Assembly (NCBI GenBank): GCA_030407085.1 | Contig: CM059587.1 | Coordinates: 91,879,001-91,943,000, forward strand | Direction of reading: 5' to 3' | Length of the DNA: 64,000 nucleotides | Origin: Trichopria drosophilae | Lineage: Eukaryota > Arthropoda > Insecta > Hymenoptera > Diapriidae | Part shown: positions 47,346 through 59,330 of the stretch, in pieces | How positions within the stretch are numbered: the first letter of the stretch is position 1 | How the letters are laid out: every line of letters starts with the position of its first letter | The notes under the pieces: model-generated | The model's input: only the letters and a program-made list of their open reading frames with translations | The model's database searches: none | Told to the model about the DNA's origin: nothing | Position numbers and translations under genes: made by a program

Positions 47346-49170
47346 AAAATATTTTTAAAAATATCAATCTGATGAAAATGTATTTAAAAAAAAATATAGA
47401 GCACGAAATTCTCTGTAAAAAAGGGTTTTTGCACTTACACTTGGACAATATTTTGGGCATATTGTTTAACAATTCGTAGACTATCGACATGTCATCCGGT
47501 TTGTAAATCAGCTAAATTATTTGTTTCATTACACTAAATTATATCTTAACGACGATTTTCGTTTTTGCCGCAGTTCGAGAAAAGTTCGAAATGGTTAAGA
47601 TTTTAGTCATCCGCAGTCAAGGAGTTAAAGTTGATGGTTTTGGCAAAGGAAATAAGGTTTTCTTTTTTCATGTGTTTAAATGATGTTTTTTGGAATGGAA
47701 TCATTTTTTTAGGAGGCGAATTACAAAAGGATTGATCAAATTTTAAGAGAGAGCAATTAAAATTTCGTAACCCTTATTTTGGGTCGTTTTCGTAAAGTCC
47801 AAAATTTTATTAACCAAATTTGCCCTTATTTGCTTCATTTTTTGGAATAAAAAATATATGAACTATTTAAATTATGTATAATTTCATGATTATTATTGAA
47901 AAATGAAGGTTCGAAACACCTTGATGAATTTTTCAAATTGTTTGCGGCACCTGTAATCTTTTTAATAACGCCAGGAGAACGACTTGGAAGACATTTTAAA
48001 AGGTCCAAAATAACATCGACATTTTGAGAGTTACAACCAAGAATAAAAATAGCCGGAAATCGATTCTCGAAGAAATAAGAATTCTCTAACTACTCCATGC
48101 AACGTAAATATACAACAAGAAGTTTGTTTACACTCAATAAGTATCAATTGGAAGTCATTATTAAAAAATGCTTTTGCTTTACCTGATTTGCAGCTGTAGG
48201 ATTTCACTTAATAAATAGAAATAACACAAATTCGAGAAATATATCGATTTATTTAAAAATATTGCCATATTCATTACACTTGATTCAAATAAAAACGAAA
48301 ACTTTCTTACTCAACTTATTTTAAACACGTCTTGATAAGTTGAAGATTTATTCACCCATAAGGTAAATGTTGGTATTTTAGTAATGAAAACATCCAAACC
48401 TGATAGAAATATAGTAAAAACATTTGTTAAAGGATCTTTCTATTGTCATACGGTTATATTTACGACGACATTTCAAGTAGACTTGAAAAACAATTATACA
48501 GTACTCTACAATAACATGAAAAATATATGATGAAAAGATGTGGTTAGTAAAAGTTAATTTGTAACGTATTAATAATTTTATTCTTAAGTACCAATTGCTT
48601 CTATACTTCATTCTAAAATCTACCCCACTTCGAATTCTTATCTATGTTGAAAGGATATATCAGTATGGCGATTGTCAACAACGTGTCTTTTTGCAATTTT
48701 ACTGTGGTTCATGTGAGAACCATCCAGTATAGTCATTGATTCCTTCACATAATATATATGTGTTGCAAATTTGCCTCAGTTTTTGGGATTGATGCAATTC
48801 AATTCCAGATGATCATATTCTATGTTCGATCAGTAGATCGATGAAGAGCAAAAAGACATTTTTATCATAGGATCAAGGTTGATCATGCAACGTTTGCATT
48901 CGCAACGCAACAAATATTTATAATTTTCCAGCTTTTGCATTCATGACGTAAATGCTTCGCCACGCTATCATCAAAAGATATGACCACAAATGGCCAAATT
49001 ATTATTTTTTTTTTGTTTTATGTCAAAGTTATTTCAAAACAAATACCGGAATGTTAACTATTCATATCAATATGAAGTAAAAATGGAGCTCGCAGTCGAA
49101 CTCGTATAAAATGAACCGTCTAAAAAGTGAATGGAAACTTTATAAAAATTAAATTATTTGATAAAATAAT
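47346..49170. other. AT-rich intergenic sequence downstream of the ankyrin gene
   Basis: No gene seen. The first several hundred bases below 49171 should be the 3' UTR of the ankyrin gene, but no canonical AATAAA stands out close to the stop. Confidence 0.4.
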
Positions 49171-50137
49171 TTAATGGCAAGTCATGACGGGTTGTTTTTT
49201 TCTCAACTTTTCTTGGAATGATGCTAGGAACGCAAAAACACTGTCTACGCCCGTCGCTTTAGCGTGTCGCAAAGGAGTCATTCCGTCGTTGGACTTCAAG
49301 TAGCAATATGCACCATAATCTATAAGTAATTTGGCAATTTCTTCGTTGGCCGCCAGATGTAACGGTGCATAGCCCTCAGATAGGGTAGTAGCATTTGGAT
49401 AGCTGCAATTTTGCAAAAGATACCTTACTATCTCCACGTGACCCTCTGCACATGCAGCATGTAATGGAGTCTCTCCATTAGTTGTTGTGGCATTGACATC
49501 GCTACCTCCTTCAACTAGTTTTTTGACGGTAAAAAAAGTACCGTAAAAGCAAGCTTCGTGAAGAGGAGTGCCACTAGACAATTTAATATTGTTAAATTTT
49601 TTAGCCAAACTACGAACTAACGTACTTCCGATCGGTCCAATTGGAATATTTTCTGTATCTTCCTCGCTTTGAGGTGTACATGACCTAATCGAGTCGTTAT
49701 TGAAACGTCTGTCCACAGATTTTCGTAAAATAATTGCTCCTTTCCACCAACAACGGTCGTATGCAATACTCAAAGGCGTTTTCCCCTGGGAACAAACAAC
49801 ATTGACTGGAGCAGAATGTTCCAGTAACAAATCCAGTATTCTCTCGGAGTAGATATGCGCTGATGTTGCTAAATGCAAGGGAGTCTCCCCTGAAGTCGTT
49901 CTGGCAGTCACCGAAGCTCCATATTGTAGCAGTACTTGAACCACATCATCAGCACCGTGGCTACATGCTAAATGCAATGGTGTCCTATCTGTATCTGTCA
50001 GAATAGTATCGATGTAACCACGTTTTGCCAACATTTCCACACAATCGCTTCTATTGTCTAATATAGCCATGAAGAGTAGGCACTGGTCAATTGCGTCAGT
50101 TCGGCATTGGTTAAAAGAGGTGATGGATTCCAGCACA
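49171..50137 (-). CDS. Ankyrin-repeat protein, terminal coding exon
   Basis: The exon codes about 321 residues and ends at a TAA (49171-49173). It contains about eight ankyrin repeats, from DCVEMLAKRGYI to DGMTPLRHAKATG; TPLHLA/TPLHEA/TPLHAA motifs start five of them, and a loop of about 40 residues (QSEEDTENIPIG) separates repeats three and four. Ankyrin repeats bind other proteins; no SOCS box, kinase or membrane segment is visible, so the role is unknown. The exon starts after a good acceptor, TTTTTATTTATTTCAG (AG at 50139-50138), in a phase where one base completes a split codon. An open frame running on to 50208 enters intron and transposon, so it is not coding. Upstream exons are missing or lie past the transposon. 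Start of the protein unknown. Confidence 0.85.
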
Positions 50138-50195
50138 CTGAAATAAATAAAAACCACTTGAATATTTTGATAATTATGTACATACTGTATATATA
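50138..50195 (-). other. Intron end between transposon and ankyrin exon
   Basis: 58 bases of intron: polypyrimidine tract plus CAG acceptor, preceded by TATGTA/TAATTA sequence that may hold the branch point. The transposon starts directly upstream. Confidence 0.7.
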
Positions 50196-50315
50196 CAGGG
50201 TGATCCAAAAGTCCCGGAACAGCAAAATATCTCAGCGGGAGTGCATTTTCGGGGAAAATGTTTTAGACAAAAGCTTAAGGATTTTTCCCTGGCTATTTAA
50301 TGGCGATATTGAATT

Positions 50316-50353
50316 TGACCTTGAACATGACCTTGAAGGTTATTTCAAGGTCA
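50316..50353. promoter_or_regulatory. Cluster of TCAAGGTCA nuclear-receptor half sites
   Basis: Three exact sites within 38 bases: TGACCTTGA at 50316 and 50328, and TCAAGGTCA at 50345-50353, forming an everted/inverted array. The sequence is the monomer site of FTZ-F1 (NR5A) and ERR receptors. Further exact copies are at 50583, 50612 and 50850, and mirrored ones at 53021, 53038, 53050, 53288, 53305 and 53317. Binding is not shown. Confidence 0.6.
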
Positions 50354-51402
50354 AGTTAATTTTTTTAAATGGGAACCCCTATTTTTTTTCACGGATTCGG
50401 AAAGAGCACAAAATTTTACGTCCGAATATGCTATGGCCATTTTTTTCGGCAAGGTCATTTCAAGGTGAAACTGAAAACTCCCGTGACGGCGAAATATCTC
50501 AGAGGGTGTGCATTTCTTTGGAAATTGTTTCAGACAAAAGTTTAACGATTTTTCCCGGGCTATTTAATGGTAGCACAGAATTTGACCTTGAACATAACCT
50601 TGAAGGTTATTTCAAGGTCAAGTTTGTTTTTTTTAATGGAAACTGCTATTTTTTTTCACGGATTCGGAGAGAGCACAAAATTTTACGTCCAAATATGCTA
50701 TGGCCGTTTTTTTCGGCAATGTCATTTCAAGGCCAAACTTAAAACTCCCGGAACAGCGAATTAACTCAGCAAGAGGTCATTTTCGGGTAAAATGTTTCAG
50801 ACAAAAGTTTCAGGATTTTTTCCGGGATATTTAATGCTAGCATAAAATTTGACCTTGAAGATTATTCTCAGGTCAAGATTATTTTTTTTTTTAATTGGAA
50901 CCCCGTTTCATTTTCTTAACGAAGTTATGAGGATCTTCCGGTATTGAGAGTAGTTAAATTCATTTTGTTCAGTCGATGCTATTACTGGACGATCTGCTCT
51001 AGGGAGATCCTTTACAGTGCCGTAAACTTCGAAACAATTTATTGTTCTGCCAAAAGTCGATTTAGGAATCAGTTCCTGTCCCTCGCTTGTCCTCTAATTT
51101 TGTAAATAGAATAATAAACTGTTTAAAAAAAGTGTATACATACATCTTACGCAACACTTGTGCAAAGTGAACTTGGGCGCGCGAACAGCGACAGAGAGCA
51201 CGAGTCACCAGCGAAGTAAATAAACAACATACATTCACATTGAATTTATACATACGTGTACAGTCTTATAAGGTTACATTTTGGTCTTAACTTTATCGTT
51301 TTGTGAGATACATGGATTTCCTATCTAAACGCCTTTCCTATCTAAACGTATTAAGCATCATTTCAGTAACAAAATACATACGTATATTTCGTACAAAGAG
51401 CA

Positions 51403-52402
51403 ATGGCTGCGCTAAGTGAACGAGAAAGAATAACCATTCTCATGATGAGAGGCTGGGGTGATAACCAGCGATCTTTAGAGAATGTGCGAACCTTATTTAA
51501 CGCATCATTTAGAGAGGGACGAGAACCGATTTCTAAATCTACTGTTAGCAGAACAATAAATCGTTTTGAAGTTCACGGTACTGTGAAGGATCTCCCAAGA
51601 GCAGGTCGTCCAGTAACAGCATCAACTGAAGAAAATGAGTTGAATGTCGCGCTGTCAATAACGGAAGATCCTCATACTTCCATCAGGAAAGTTAAACAGC
51701 AGCACGACTTATGTTACGGTACAGTACAACGGATCTTAACTAAAAACTTAAAATTTCACCCATACAAAGTTAGACTCGTACAACAATTGAATGAAGACGA
51801 TCCTGATAGACGCCTACAGTTTGCGAAATTAATGATGAATCGAATAGATGCTGATGCCGGTTTCTTGAATCGCTTCGTATTTTCTGATGAAGCTACATTC
51901 TTCTTAAATGGGGCAATCAATAGACATAACATGTCTTATTGGAGTGAAACCAATCCTAATTGGATGGTCGATAGTCGTTCTACTCAATATCCTGAAAAAG
52001 TAAACGTATGGGCAGGTATTATAAACAATGCGGGTTATTGTAGGCGAGGATTTCGATCAGACTTGGTTTCAGCAAGATGGTGCAGCACCCCATTATGCAA
52101 CAGATGTTCGCAATTATTTGAGTGATGTATTCGCAGAACGGTGGATAGGTCGAAGGGGTGTAATAGAATGGCCACCAAGATCTCCGGATCTTACGCCCCT
52201 TGACTATTTTCTATGGGGTTATCTCAAAGATAGAGTGTATCGAACGAAACCGGTGAATATTGAGGAAGTAAAACAACGAATACGGGATGAGATCGCGGCT
52301 ATAGAACCAGATATGATTAAAAAAGTCGTATCGACTTTTTATAATCGCTTGGGATATTGCCAAGAAGTTCATGGCAATCACTTTGAGCATAAGCTTTATT
52401 AA
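51403..52402 (+). pseudogene. Broken DD41D transposase
   Basis: Starts at ATG 51403. N-terminal helix-turn-helix of the DUF4817 type (residues about 8-70, ending KDLPRAGRP), then PHTSIRKVKQQHDL and HPYKVRLVQQLNEDD. The first catalytic Asp is D162 in FSDEATF. After VNVWAGI a frameshift at about 52030 and the loss of some 25-35 codons join it to a second frame (52028-52402) with the second Asp in FQQDGAAPHY and the third in SPDLTPLDYFLWGY. Exactly 41 residues lie between the second and third Asp, so the group is DD41D. The gene ends HFEHKLY with a stop at 52400. Related insect copies carry the missing block, as I remember them. It should be inactive. Confidence 0.85.
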
Positions 52403-52459
52403 GATACATAATTTCATCAAAATCTTAGTATACCCATCTTGCCTTAATTGTCTGGGGAC

Positions 52460-52540
52460 ACCCACACACACACACACACACGCACACGCACACGCACACG
52501 CACACGCACACGCACACGCACACGCACACGCACACGCACA
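52460..52540. repeat. Compound (CA)n (CACACG)n microsatellite
   Basis: A CA run followed by about ten CACACG units, inside the transposon just downstream of the transposase stop. Confidence 0.95.
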
Positions 52541-53447
52541 GGTGACGGCGAGGGGAACCACCTGAACAAAGCACCCCGAAGAGGTGTAAACCCGACCGTG
52601 CTACCTCCACGCGGTACATCTTGGGTAATGCTAAAGCCGGCGGTAGCATTGGAAACAATGTAAAAATGTTACCCATACATACGGTATTTATAAACGTATC
52701 GGATGTAAAAAAAAATGTATATTTTTATCCGGGAACAATGATAATGCATTGCACTCTGGAAACTCTGGAAACATTACGAAAATAAAACGGGGTTCCAATT
52801 AAAAAAAATAGTCTTGAGCTTAGAATAAGCCTCAAGGTAATTTTCAAGGTTAAATTCAATGGTGCCTCTTGCTGAGTTAATTCGCTGTTCCGGGAGTTTT
52901 AAGTTTGGCCTTGAAATGACATTGCCGAAAAAAACGGCCATAGCATATTTGGACGTAAAATTTTGTGCTCTCTCCGAATCCGTGAAAAAAAATAGCAGTT
53001 TCCATTAAAAAAAACAAACTTGACCTTGAAATAACCTTCAAGGTCATGTTCAAGGTCAAATTCTGTGCTACCATTAAATATCCCAGGAAAAATCCTTAAA
53101 CTTTTGTCTGAAACAATTTCCAAGGAAATGCACACCCTCTGAGATATTTCGCCGTTACGGGAGTTTTAAGTTTCACCTTGAAATGACCTTGCCGGAAAAA
53201 TCGATCATATCATACTCGGACGTAGAATTTCCCGCTCTTTCAGAATCCATGAAAAAAAATAGGGGTTCCCATTTAAAGAAATTAACTTGACCTTGAAATA
53301 ACCTTCAAGGTCATGTTCAAGGTCAAATTCAATATCGCCATTAAATAGCCAGGGAAAAATCCTGAAACTTTTGTCTGAAACATTTTCCTCGAAAATGCAC
53401 TCCCGCTGAGATATTTTGCTGTTCCGGGACTTTTGGATCACCCTGTA

Positions 53448-54641
53448 TATGAGTAATTCCGCGATACTTTTAATATTTGGCATTTAAAAAAAAAAAATTT
53501 TTTTTACTTTCACCCACATGTAAAGTTATTTTTCTCATTTCAGGTGATACGAAGAGCAAAAATTTGATGGTGCCAACATTTTTTTAAAAACGCACATTTT
53601 GTAGGAGCAACTTTAAAATCTTGAACAAAATAATTTTATTATCCATTTTCAAAACTTTGTTGAATCTGTAATTCTTAATCGATTTGATCAGTTCGGGGAC
53701 TTTTACCTCTCGAAGATAAAAAATAATTATTTGTACATGTAAATCTAAAAATATGAAACATGGAGATATAGCGCCGTACAACAATTTGGTGGATCACTTT
53801 TCGACATTTTTGATATATTACTATAATAATAAAGGCAGAAAAACAATATAACAAATATACAAACTGTTTATTACTGCCAAAATAATCAAAATAATATAAT
53901 GCAGTAATTACCGAAAATAACATTATTTTTTGTTCAGTCTTTTTTTCAGACAGGTGCAAATAATATTGACTTGAGACTAGTGATATACGCTTAGAAATAT
54001 ACCTAACAAAAAACAGCAATAGGTTTTGTGGATTTTCAAACTGTACAGAGAGTGTGCCAGTAAAAAATAACTATTTTTGGTACCAGCGGCGCAAGTAATA
54101 TCATTTTTCAAAGCCTCGTATTTTTTTCCGGTAGAGTGGCACCGTAATGTAAAAAGAGTGGTTTGAACCGTTTTTATGTAAGGAATACACTCATGCTTTA
54201 CTTTTTTTGAAATCTCGAAACGCACTTTTTCCAAACGATGAAATGTAAAAAAATGTTTTCTTTATGAAAATTTAGTTTCTTTTATTTTTGTTTTTATATT
54301 TCATTTCAGGAGGCAGGCACCTTCTTAAAAATAACATGGGTTGAAAGTACAATATCAAATGATAGTACAGAAAAATTAGTGCGGTCTTTCATAAACAAGC
54401 ACATTTTATTTTTTGGTTGAAAGAAAAGAAATATAGGACAGTTTCCTGCACAAATCTTTAAATATGACGAATTTCAATTTTTTTCACGCAAAACTAATTA
54501 TTCTCCATCCACCAAAACTATTGTATGATATTTTCCGACATTTAATCCATATCAAAAAAATTTTTTGGTTTATCATTTGTATTAAATTCGTCTTGTAAAT
54601 ATACAGTTTCCTAAATATTAAAAGTATCGCGGAATTACTCA
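53448..54641. mobile_element. Foldback element abutting the DD41D transposon
   Basis: GAGTAATTCCGCGATACTTT (53451 on) is mirrored by AAAGTATCGCGGAATTACTC (ending about 54640), with TAATATTT continuing the arms. The 1.2-kb interior has only short frames. The DD41D element sits at its outer left edge. Arms are short (about 30 bases), so an eroded DNA transposon is also possible. Confidence 0.6.
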
Positions 54642-56177
54642 TCTATATAAGCAACTCTCAGAAACCCTAATGCACTTTTAGCGCGGAAATACATTCCTTG
54701 AATGTCAATTTTTAACGGCTGTTGCACTTAAAAATATTTGAAATTTAAAAAGGGTTATACTGCGATAGATTCTCCAAACATAATTATTAATATCTAATTG
54801 ATATACCTATAGGAAATACACAATTTGTTTGGTTGTAAAAGCAAAACTACATTCGTTGAAAAGTTGATGATCAAAGAGACAAATGGCCATTCATGGATTA
54901 ATTAAATTGTATGTAAGTATAATATCAATACAAAATGTTGATCTGTCATATAACCTACAAACGCCATTTTACACAATGAAGAAAATTTGTCATTATTGAA
55001 TATTATAAAATTGAAGATTGCTGTAGAAAGTCCTAGAAAGTGAAAATGTTGACAGATGCTGAAGATTCCTCTGTTTTTGTCATAATTTAAAGCGAATTTT
55101 CTTTTGGGGAGTTTTTCGGACTCGAAACAAATCTTCCCTTTTACCTGGCTCGAGGGTTTTCCTTCGAGGCAAATCTATCTCGTCTGTTTAGGATTATCCC
55201 TAAGTAAGAACAGAACCTTTGCAAAAAAATATCGAGATAAAGAAAGGATTATGAAGCCGTTAATTTTTTTCTGCAACGGTCGAAAATTGTCAATAAAAAC
55301 AACGAATTTATTTAGTTGTATCTAATTAAAGTAAATTTCATCTCACGCATTATAAGACGTTTATTAATAAATTGTTAATAATTATATATATATAATAATT
55401 CGTTATTTAGACTTAAAAAATAATAGTTAAAAATTTGTGTTAAAAATTATGTTGCGTTTAGTTATTGATGTTTACTAAATATTTCTAAAATAATAAATAA
55501 TTTTTAATTAATGTCTTGGAAATATTATTAATTCTGTTTTACAAATATTTTCGACTTTGTATATTTTAGACTTTATAATATCTCTAATTTTCGAACTCCA
55601 ATTTACAAAATATTAAAATCGAGATTTGTTAATAATGTTAGAATTACTAATTGTCAAAATCATGAAGCGTTGTTTTCCATTGTATAAAATAACCATTTGT
55701 AACTTCTGACACATGTAAACAAATACAACTTCTAATTAATAACTCGTAACTAAATCTTTCATCGCAAATAATTATTTAAGAAATGCAGAAGGAATTTAAG
55801 GGCGTTTAAAGACAATCCAATATTTATTACTACTAAATATCAATTAATACTAATAAATAGAAGTTTAACTTTTGCTGTTGACACATAACACAATTTTAAT
55901 ATAAAGGTTTGAAAACTAACAAAATGCATTTTAAATAAATAATGTCTTGAAAAAAACACCGTTATGAACATCTTGAATAATTATTTGTGTAAATTCTAAG
56001 ATCACAGTTTTTTGTGTATTGGTATTAAAAGCGTTTGGTAACGTTTACAAACTAATAATCACAATTAACTAGAAAATATAATACAAATGAAAAAAGCTCT
56101 TACTTGTTATGCATTTTGTGAAACTGCTGATAGAACTGTCAACTCCCGTGTCACTAAGATACTTCTGATGCACTCAC
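54642..56177. other. AT-rich sequence, possibly intron
   Basis: If the exon candidate at 56178-56341 belongs to the ankyrin gene, this is intron. A plus-strand frame of 73 codons (55104-55325) has no known motif. No RNA gene or repeat boundary seen. Confidence 0.35.
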
Positions 56178-56341
56178 ATGGAGATTGTTGAGAAAAGTCG
56201 ACGAGATGTTGCCTGTGTCGAGGAAGAACGTAAAATGATCTTGGTCTTGTTGTTGGAAAATCGTTTGTACAAATTCAAAATGGTGGTGGGGGAAACTAAA
56301 GGTCTTTAAAAATATAGTCATAGACCCCAGAGCCATAGTTT
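56178..56341 (-). CDS. Candidate upstream exon (unassigned)
   Basis: Between a good acceptor CCTCCTCACCAG (AG at 56343-56342) and a good donor CAT|GTGAGTG (from 56177), the minus strand holds an ATG (56336-56334) and an open frame of 53 codons, MALGSMTIFLKTFSF to FLNNLH, with less AT-rich codons than nearby DNA. Its end phase does not match the ankyrin exon (which needs two bases carried over), so another exon would have to lie between, or it belongs elsewhere. No domain is recognised. It may also be a non-coding leader exon. Confidence 0.3.
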
Positions 56342-57496
56342 CTGGTGAGGAGGTAAAAAGGTAAGTAGGGTTCAAACTGCAGTGAGCACGTATAGGTACC
56401 AGCTTTCAATAAACTTATACCTATTTAACAAAATCACATTCCTTAATACTTTCTAAAATACGAACATACAGAGAAATATCAGAATGTTTATTAATTTGAA
56501 TATTGTTTTTTTAAATTTGTTGCATTTTGGTGATATGTGACTACTAATTATATTTTAATAATGGAGTTTTGCATAAAATAATATGTCTAGTACTCGGAAA
56601 ATATACTGCTTTTTAATTCAGTAGAAAATCTATTAATTTAACAGAATAGAAGAATGCAGATCGTTTTATACCAAAGCAGATATCTACAATAACTTTTGTA
56701 GATATTATGTTTTAATCTGTTTCTTTAATATTTAAATATATATTTATTTCCTAATTCAATTTTCGACGTTGTAAGTAAAAAAAAACGCTGGAAAAAATGT
56801 GACGTCTATTGCGGAGGTTTTTACATATTTCTGAAAGTTTTTTTGAAAGGGATATCAAATTAAATATCTTTAAGAATAGTTTCATTAAAAGGTTATTATT
56901 TACGTAAAAAATTCATTCGTTGGAATTTTGTAAGATTATTTATGTTCCATTTGTGACAGTGACTGTCCTTATCTAAATATAATTTATTTTTAATTGTGTG
57001 GGGTTCAGGCACAAAATTAGCTGTATGAAAGAGTCATTAAAAAAATGTCAATAATATAAATTTTTGTTTGTAAAAATTGAAACAAATTTTTTGTAACCAA
57101 TAAATGTTAGTGCGAACAAAATCATTATTTTAAAAAAATGCCATTCCATTTTTCTAAATTAATTTAATAAATAAAAAAATGTGGGTTAACACAAAAAGAC
57201 ATGTTTTTAAAAATACGGATCCATTTTTTAAAATTTTATTTTAAGGTGCAACAAAATGTTCGATGAAATATGCTGTTATTTATACAAATAATTTACGTTA
57301 ACTCTAATATCGTCAAAAAATTCCAAAAATAAATAACCAGCACAACATTTATTTTCTAAAAATAAAACTTTCTTTATATTTTCAATACAGGTATATTTCA
57401 TACTCCAAAGGTCGGTGAAAGGTTAATATTTTACTATAATTTATTTCACTATTATTCTTTCTAGACGAACTAGACAATGTATTTTTGTTTTATACA
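56342..57496. other. AT-rich intergenic sequence
   Basis: No gene seen. Low-complexity A/T runs throughout. Confidence 0.4.
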
Positions 57497-57540
57497 AAGG
57501 GCCTACACGGCCCGTTTAATATAAATAAATAAATAAATAG
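57497..57540 (+). mobile_element. 3' end of a non-LTR retrotransposon
   Basis: Stem-loop GGGCC-TACAC-GGCCC followed by AATATAAATAAATAAATAAA. A short hairpin plus a TAAA tail is typical for insect jockey-like ends. No coding part upstream, so strongly 5' truncated. Confidence 0.5.
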
Positions 57541-57835
57541 TTCCTCGTTCAGATATGTATTTCGATTATCGATGCTTTATTAATACCCAATATGAAAGTA
57601 AATAAAAATTTAAATATAACAAAAAGTCTCCAAAACATGATCTAAAAAATGTCGATAGTTTTTTTTATAGATTACGTATATTTTCACAGGCACTTATTAC
57701 TTATTTTTAGTTGGACGTATTGTTATTATTAATATTACTTTACTTTATTAAATGTTAATCGTGAACTTAATTTTAATTCGTGAAAAATGTACTTATTATT
57801 GTAAATAATTAAATATTTTTAAGAACATGTATGTA

Positions 57836-57900
57836 ACCTAAAGGTAACGCAGCGTTACGCTGCTACCAAGGTTTAATAAATTTATTCATATTCATATTAC
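57836..57900 (+). mobile_element. Possible second non-LTR 3' end
   Basis: AACGCAGCGTTACGCTGC contains a perfect stem GCAGCG/CGCTGC, followed by AATAAA and TTCATA repeats. Looks like a retroelement tail, but no coding relic was found. Confidence 0.35.
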
Positions 57901-58198
57901 TGGTAATCATATTTTTGATAACTTTTTGATTGTTTAGATTTTTTGAAGATTTTAAAACATCTGTTTAATACGTAAAAATTAATCAAATTAAAAAAAGACC
58001 ATTTTTAATTATTAAAAATCAGGGGGGAAATCTATAAAAAAACATTTAAGAAAATAACTAATGTTTTTGAGAGAATTAACTTCTTGGTTTTTCAAAAATG
58101 GCCGAAATTTTTGTATATTTCAGTTTTTATCGATTTTATTATTGGGCATTATTAATGCACCAATGGATCAAGATTAGACAACCAATATTTTTTTTCAT

Positions 58199-58364
58199 CT
58201 AGTTTCTGACTCATTTTCGTATAATTTGAAACTCATTTCTAAATTAGTTATTAGTTTTATATTTTGTACATTTTAAATTAAAATATATTTTTGAAAAAAG
58301 AATACGTTTATTTTTTTTAAATTCAATAATTCAAATTACACGAAAATGAGTTAGAAACTTCGTG
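58199..58364. repeat. Short foldback repeat
   Basis: CTAGTTTCTGACTCATTTTC (58199 on) against GAAAATGAGTTAGAAACTTC (ending about 58362), extended by GTATAATTTGAA/TTCAAATTACAC. AT-rich loop of about 100 bases. Confidence 0.65.
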
Positions 58365-58779
58365 CCAAAAATGTCAAGTATACATTAAGGCTGGTTAATG
58401 AATTATTGTACTATTGAACTCATGTTTTGAATCTTATACTCGTTCAGTTATCATTAATATAATGCAATTGTATCGTAATCAACTATAATCGTTAGTTGTT
58501 TGAAAAAAAAACTAGTTTGCCCAGGTGCACTAAAAAGTAAATCATAAACTGAATCATATCTTTTTATTTTAAATATAAATACACCGTTGGTAAAAGAAAT
58601 TTGATTAAAATTGCGAGTCGATATTGAATAGCCTCTTAAGAGAGCTCTAAAGTCCTGAGTTGATGAGATAGTCACTTTAAGTAAGGTTATGTTATATCGA
58701 AATTGTTTTGTAAATTAAAAGTATAATAAAATGATCCTTTCATGCGAAAGATTTTATATTCTCTTTTAAACTTAGAAGC

Positions 58780-59330
58780 GGTTTTAATGGTGGCTTTGAT
58801 TTTTACTTTGTCGATGATCTTCAATAACCTTTCAAGATTGCCTTCGTTTTTTCAAATAGAAAACCTCTTTTGATATCGGCAATCCAAAAAGCGGAAAATT
58901 TGACATTGTCTAATGAAAAAATTGTTTTCGCGAACTTGGAAATCTCCAATCCTAAAAGAAAGGTTTAAATACAATTTTTTTTTAATTTGGTGACCTTGAA
59001 ATCCCCCTTAAGGGTCATTGACAAGGTCAGAACCATGATGATGTACGACGCATTTCAAGACGATGCACTAACTCTAAAATTACAAACTTTTACCTCGAAA
59101 CCTTAAGACTATGTTCATTCAAATATTGATTGAGTTAACTATTTGCAGGCATTTGACCTTAATTACCTTTCCAAGGTCGCAATAAGAATAAGAAAAGTTT
59201 GATATAAAATCTTCCGCAATTTACATTCCCGAGTTCAAAAAAGATTCTTCCTATTTTAAAAAACGAAAGTGTCCTTGAAATAACTTTGAAGAAAGAAAGG
59301 TCAAAACTAAGGTCACTGGAAATAGAAGTT
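58780..59330. repeat. Decayed repeat with TGACCTTGA words
   Basis: TGACCTTGA (58991-58999), ACAAGGTCA (59021-59029), TTGACCTTAA near 59155 and AAGGTCA words near 59300 recall the subunits of the DD41D inverted repeats at 50196-53445. Boundaries are not clear. Confidence 0.4.

Larger units (their letters stand above)
50196..53445 (+). mobile_element. DD41D mariner-type transposon (rosa-like)
   Basis: Complete 3.25-kb element between TA dinucleotides (50194-50195 and 53446-53447). Tips are CAGGGTGATCCAAAAGTCCC and complement. Terminal inverted repeats are unusually long: 50196-50916 and 52778-53445. Each consists of three direct subunits of about 260-285 bases beginning CCCGGAACAGC or CCCGTGACGGC (left: about 50213, 50490, 50746); the innermost right subunit has lost about 90 bases. 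Between them is a broken transposase gene and a CA-rich microsatellite. It lies in an intron of the ankyrin gene, 58 bases from the acceptor. Confidence 0.9.

Noticed and set aside
50107..50742. 211-codon plus-strand frame at the left end of the DD41D transposon
   Set aside because: It runs through the tandem subunits of the inverted repeat; the same peptide repeats appear mirrored at 52899-53483. It is a by-product of the repeats, not a gene.
52425..52676. Cys/Val-repeat and Thr-His-repeat frames
   Set aside because: Direct translation of the CA-rich microsatellite.
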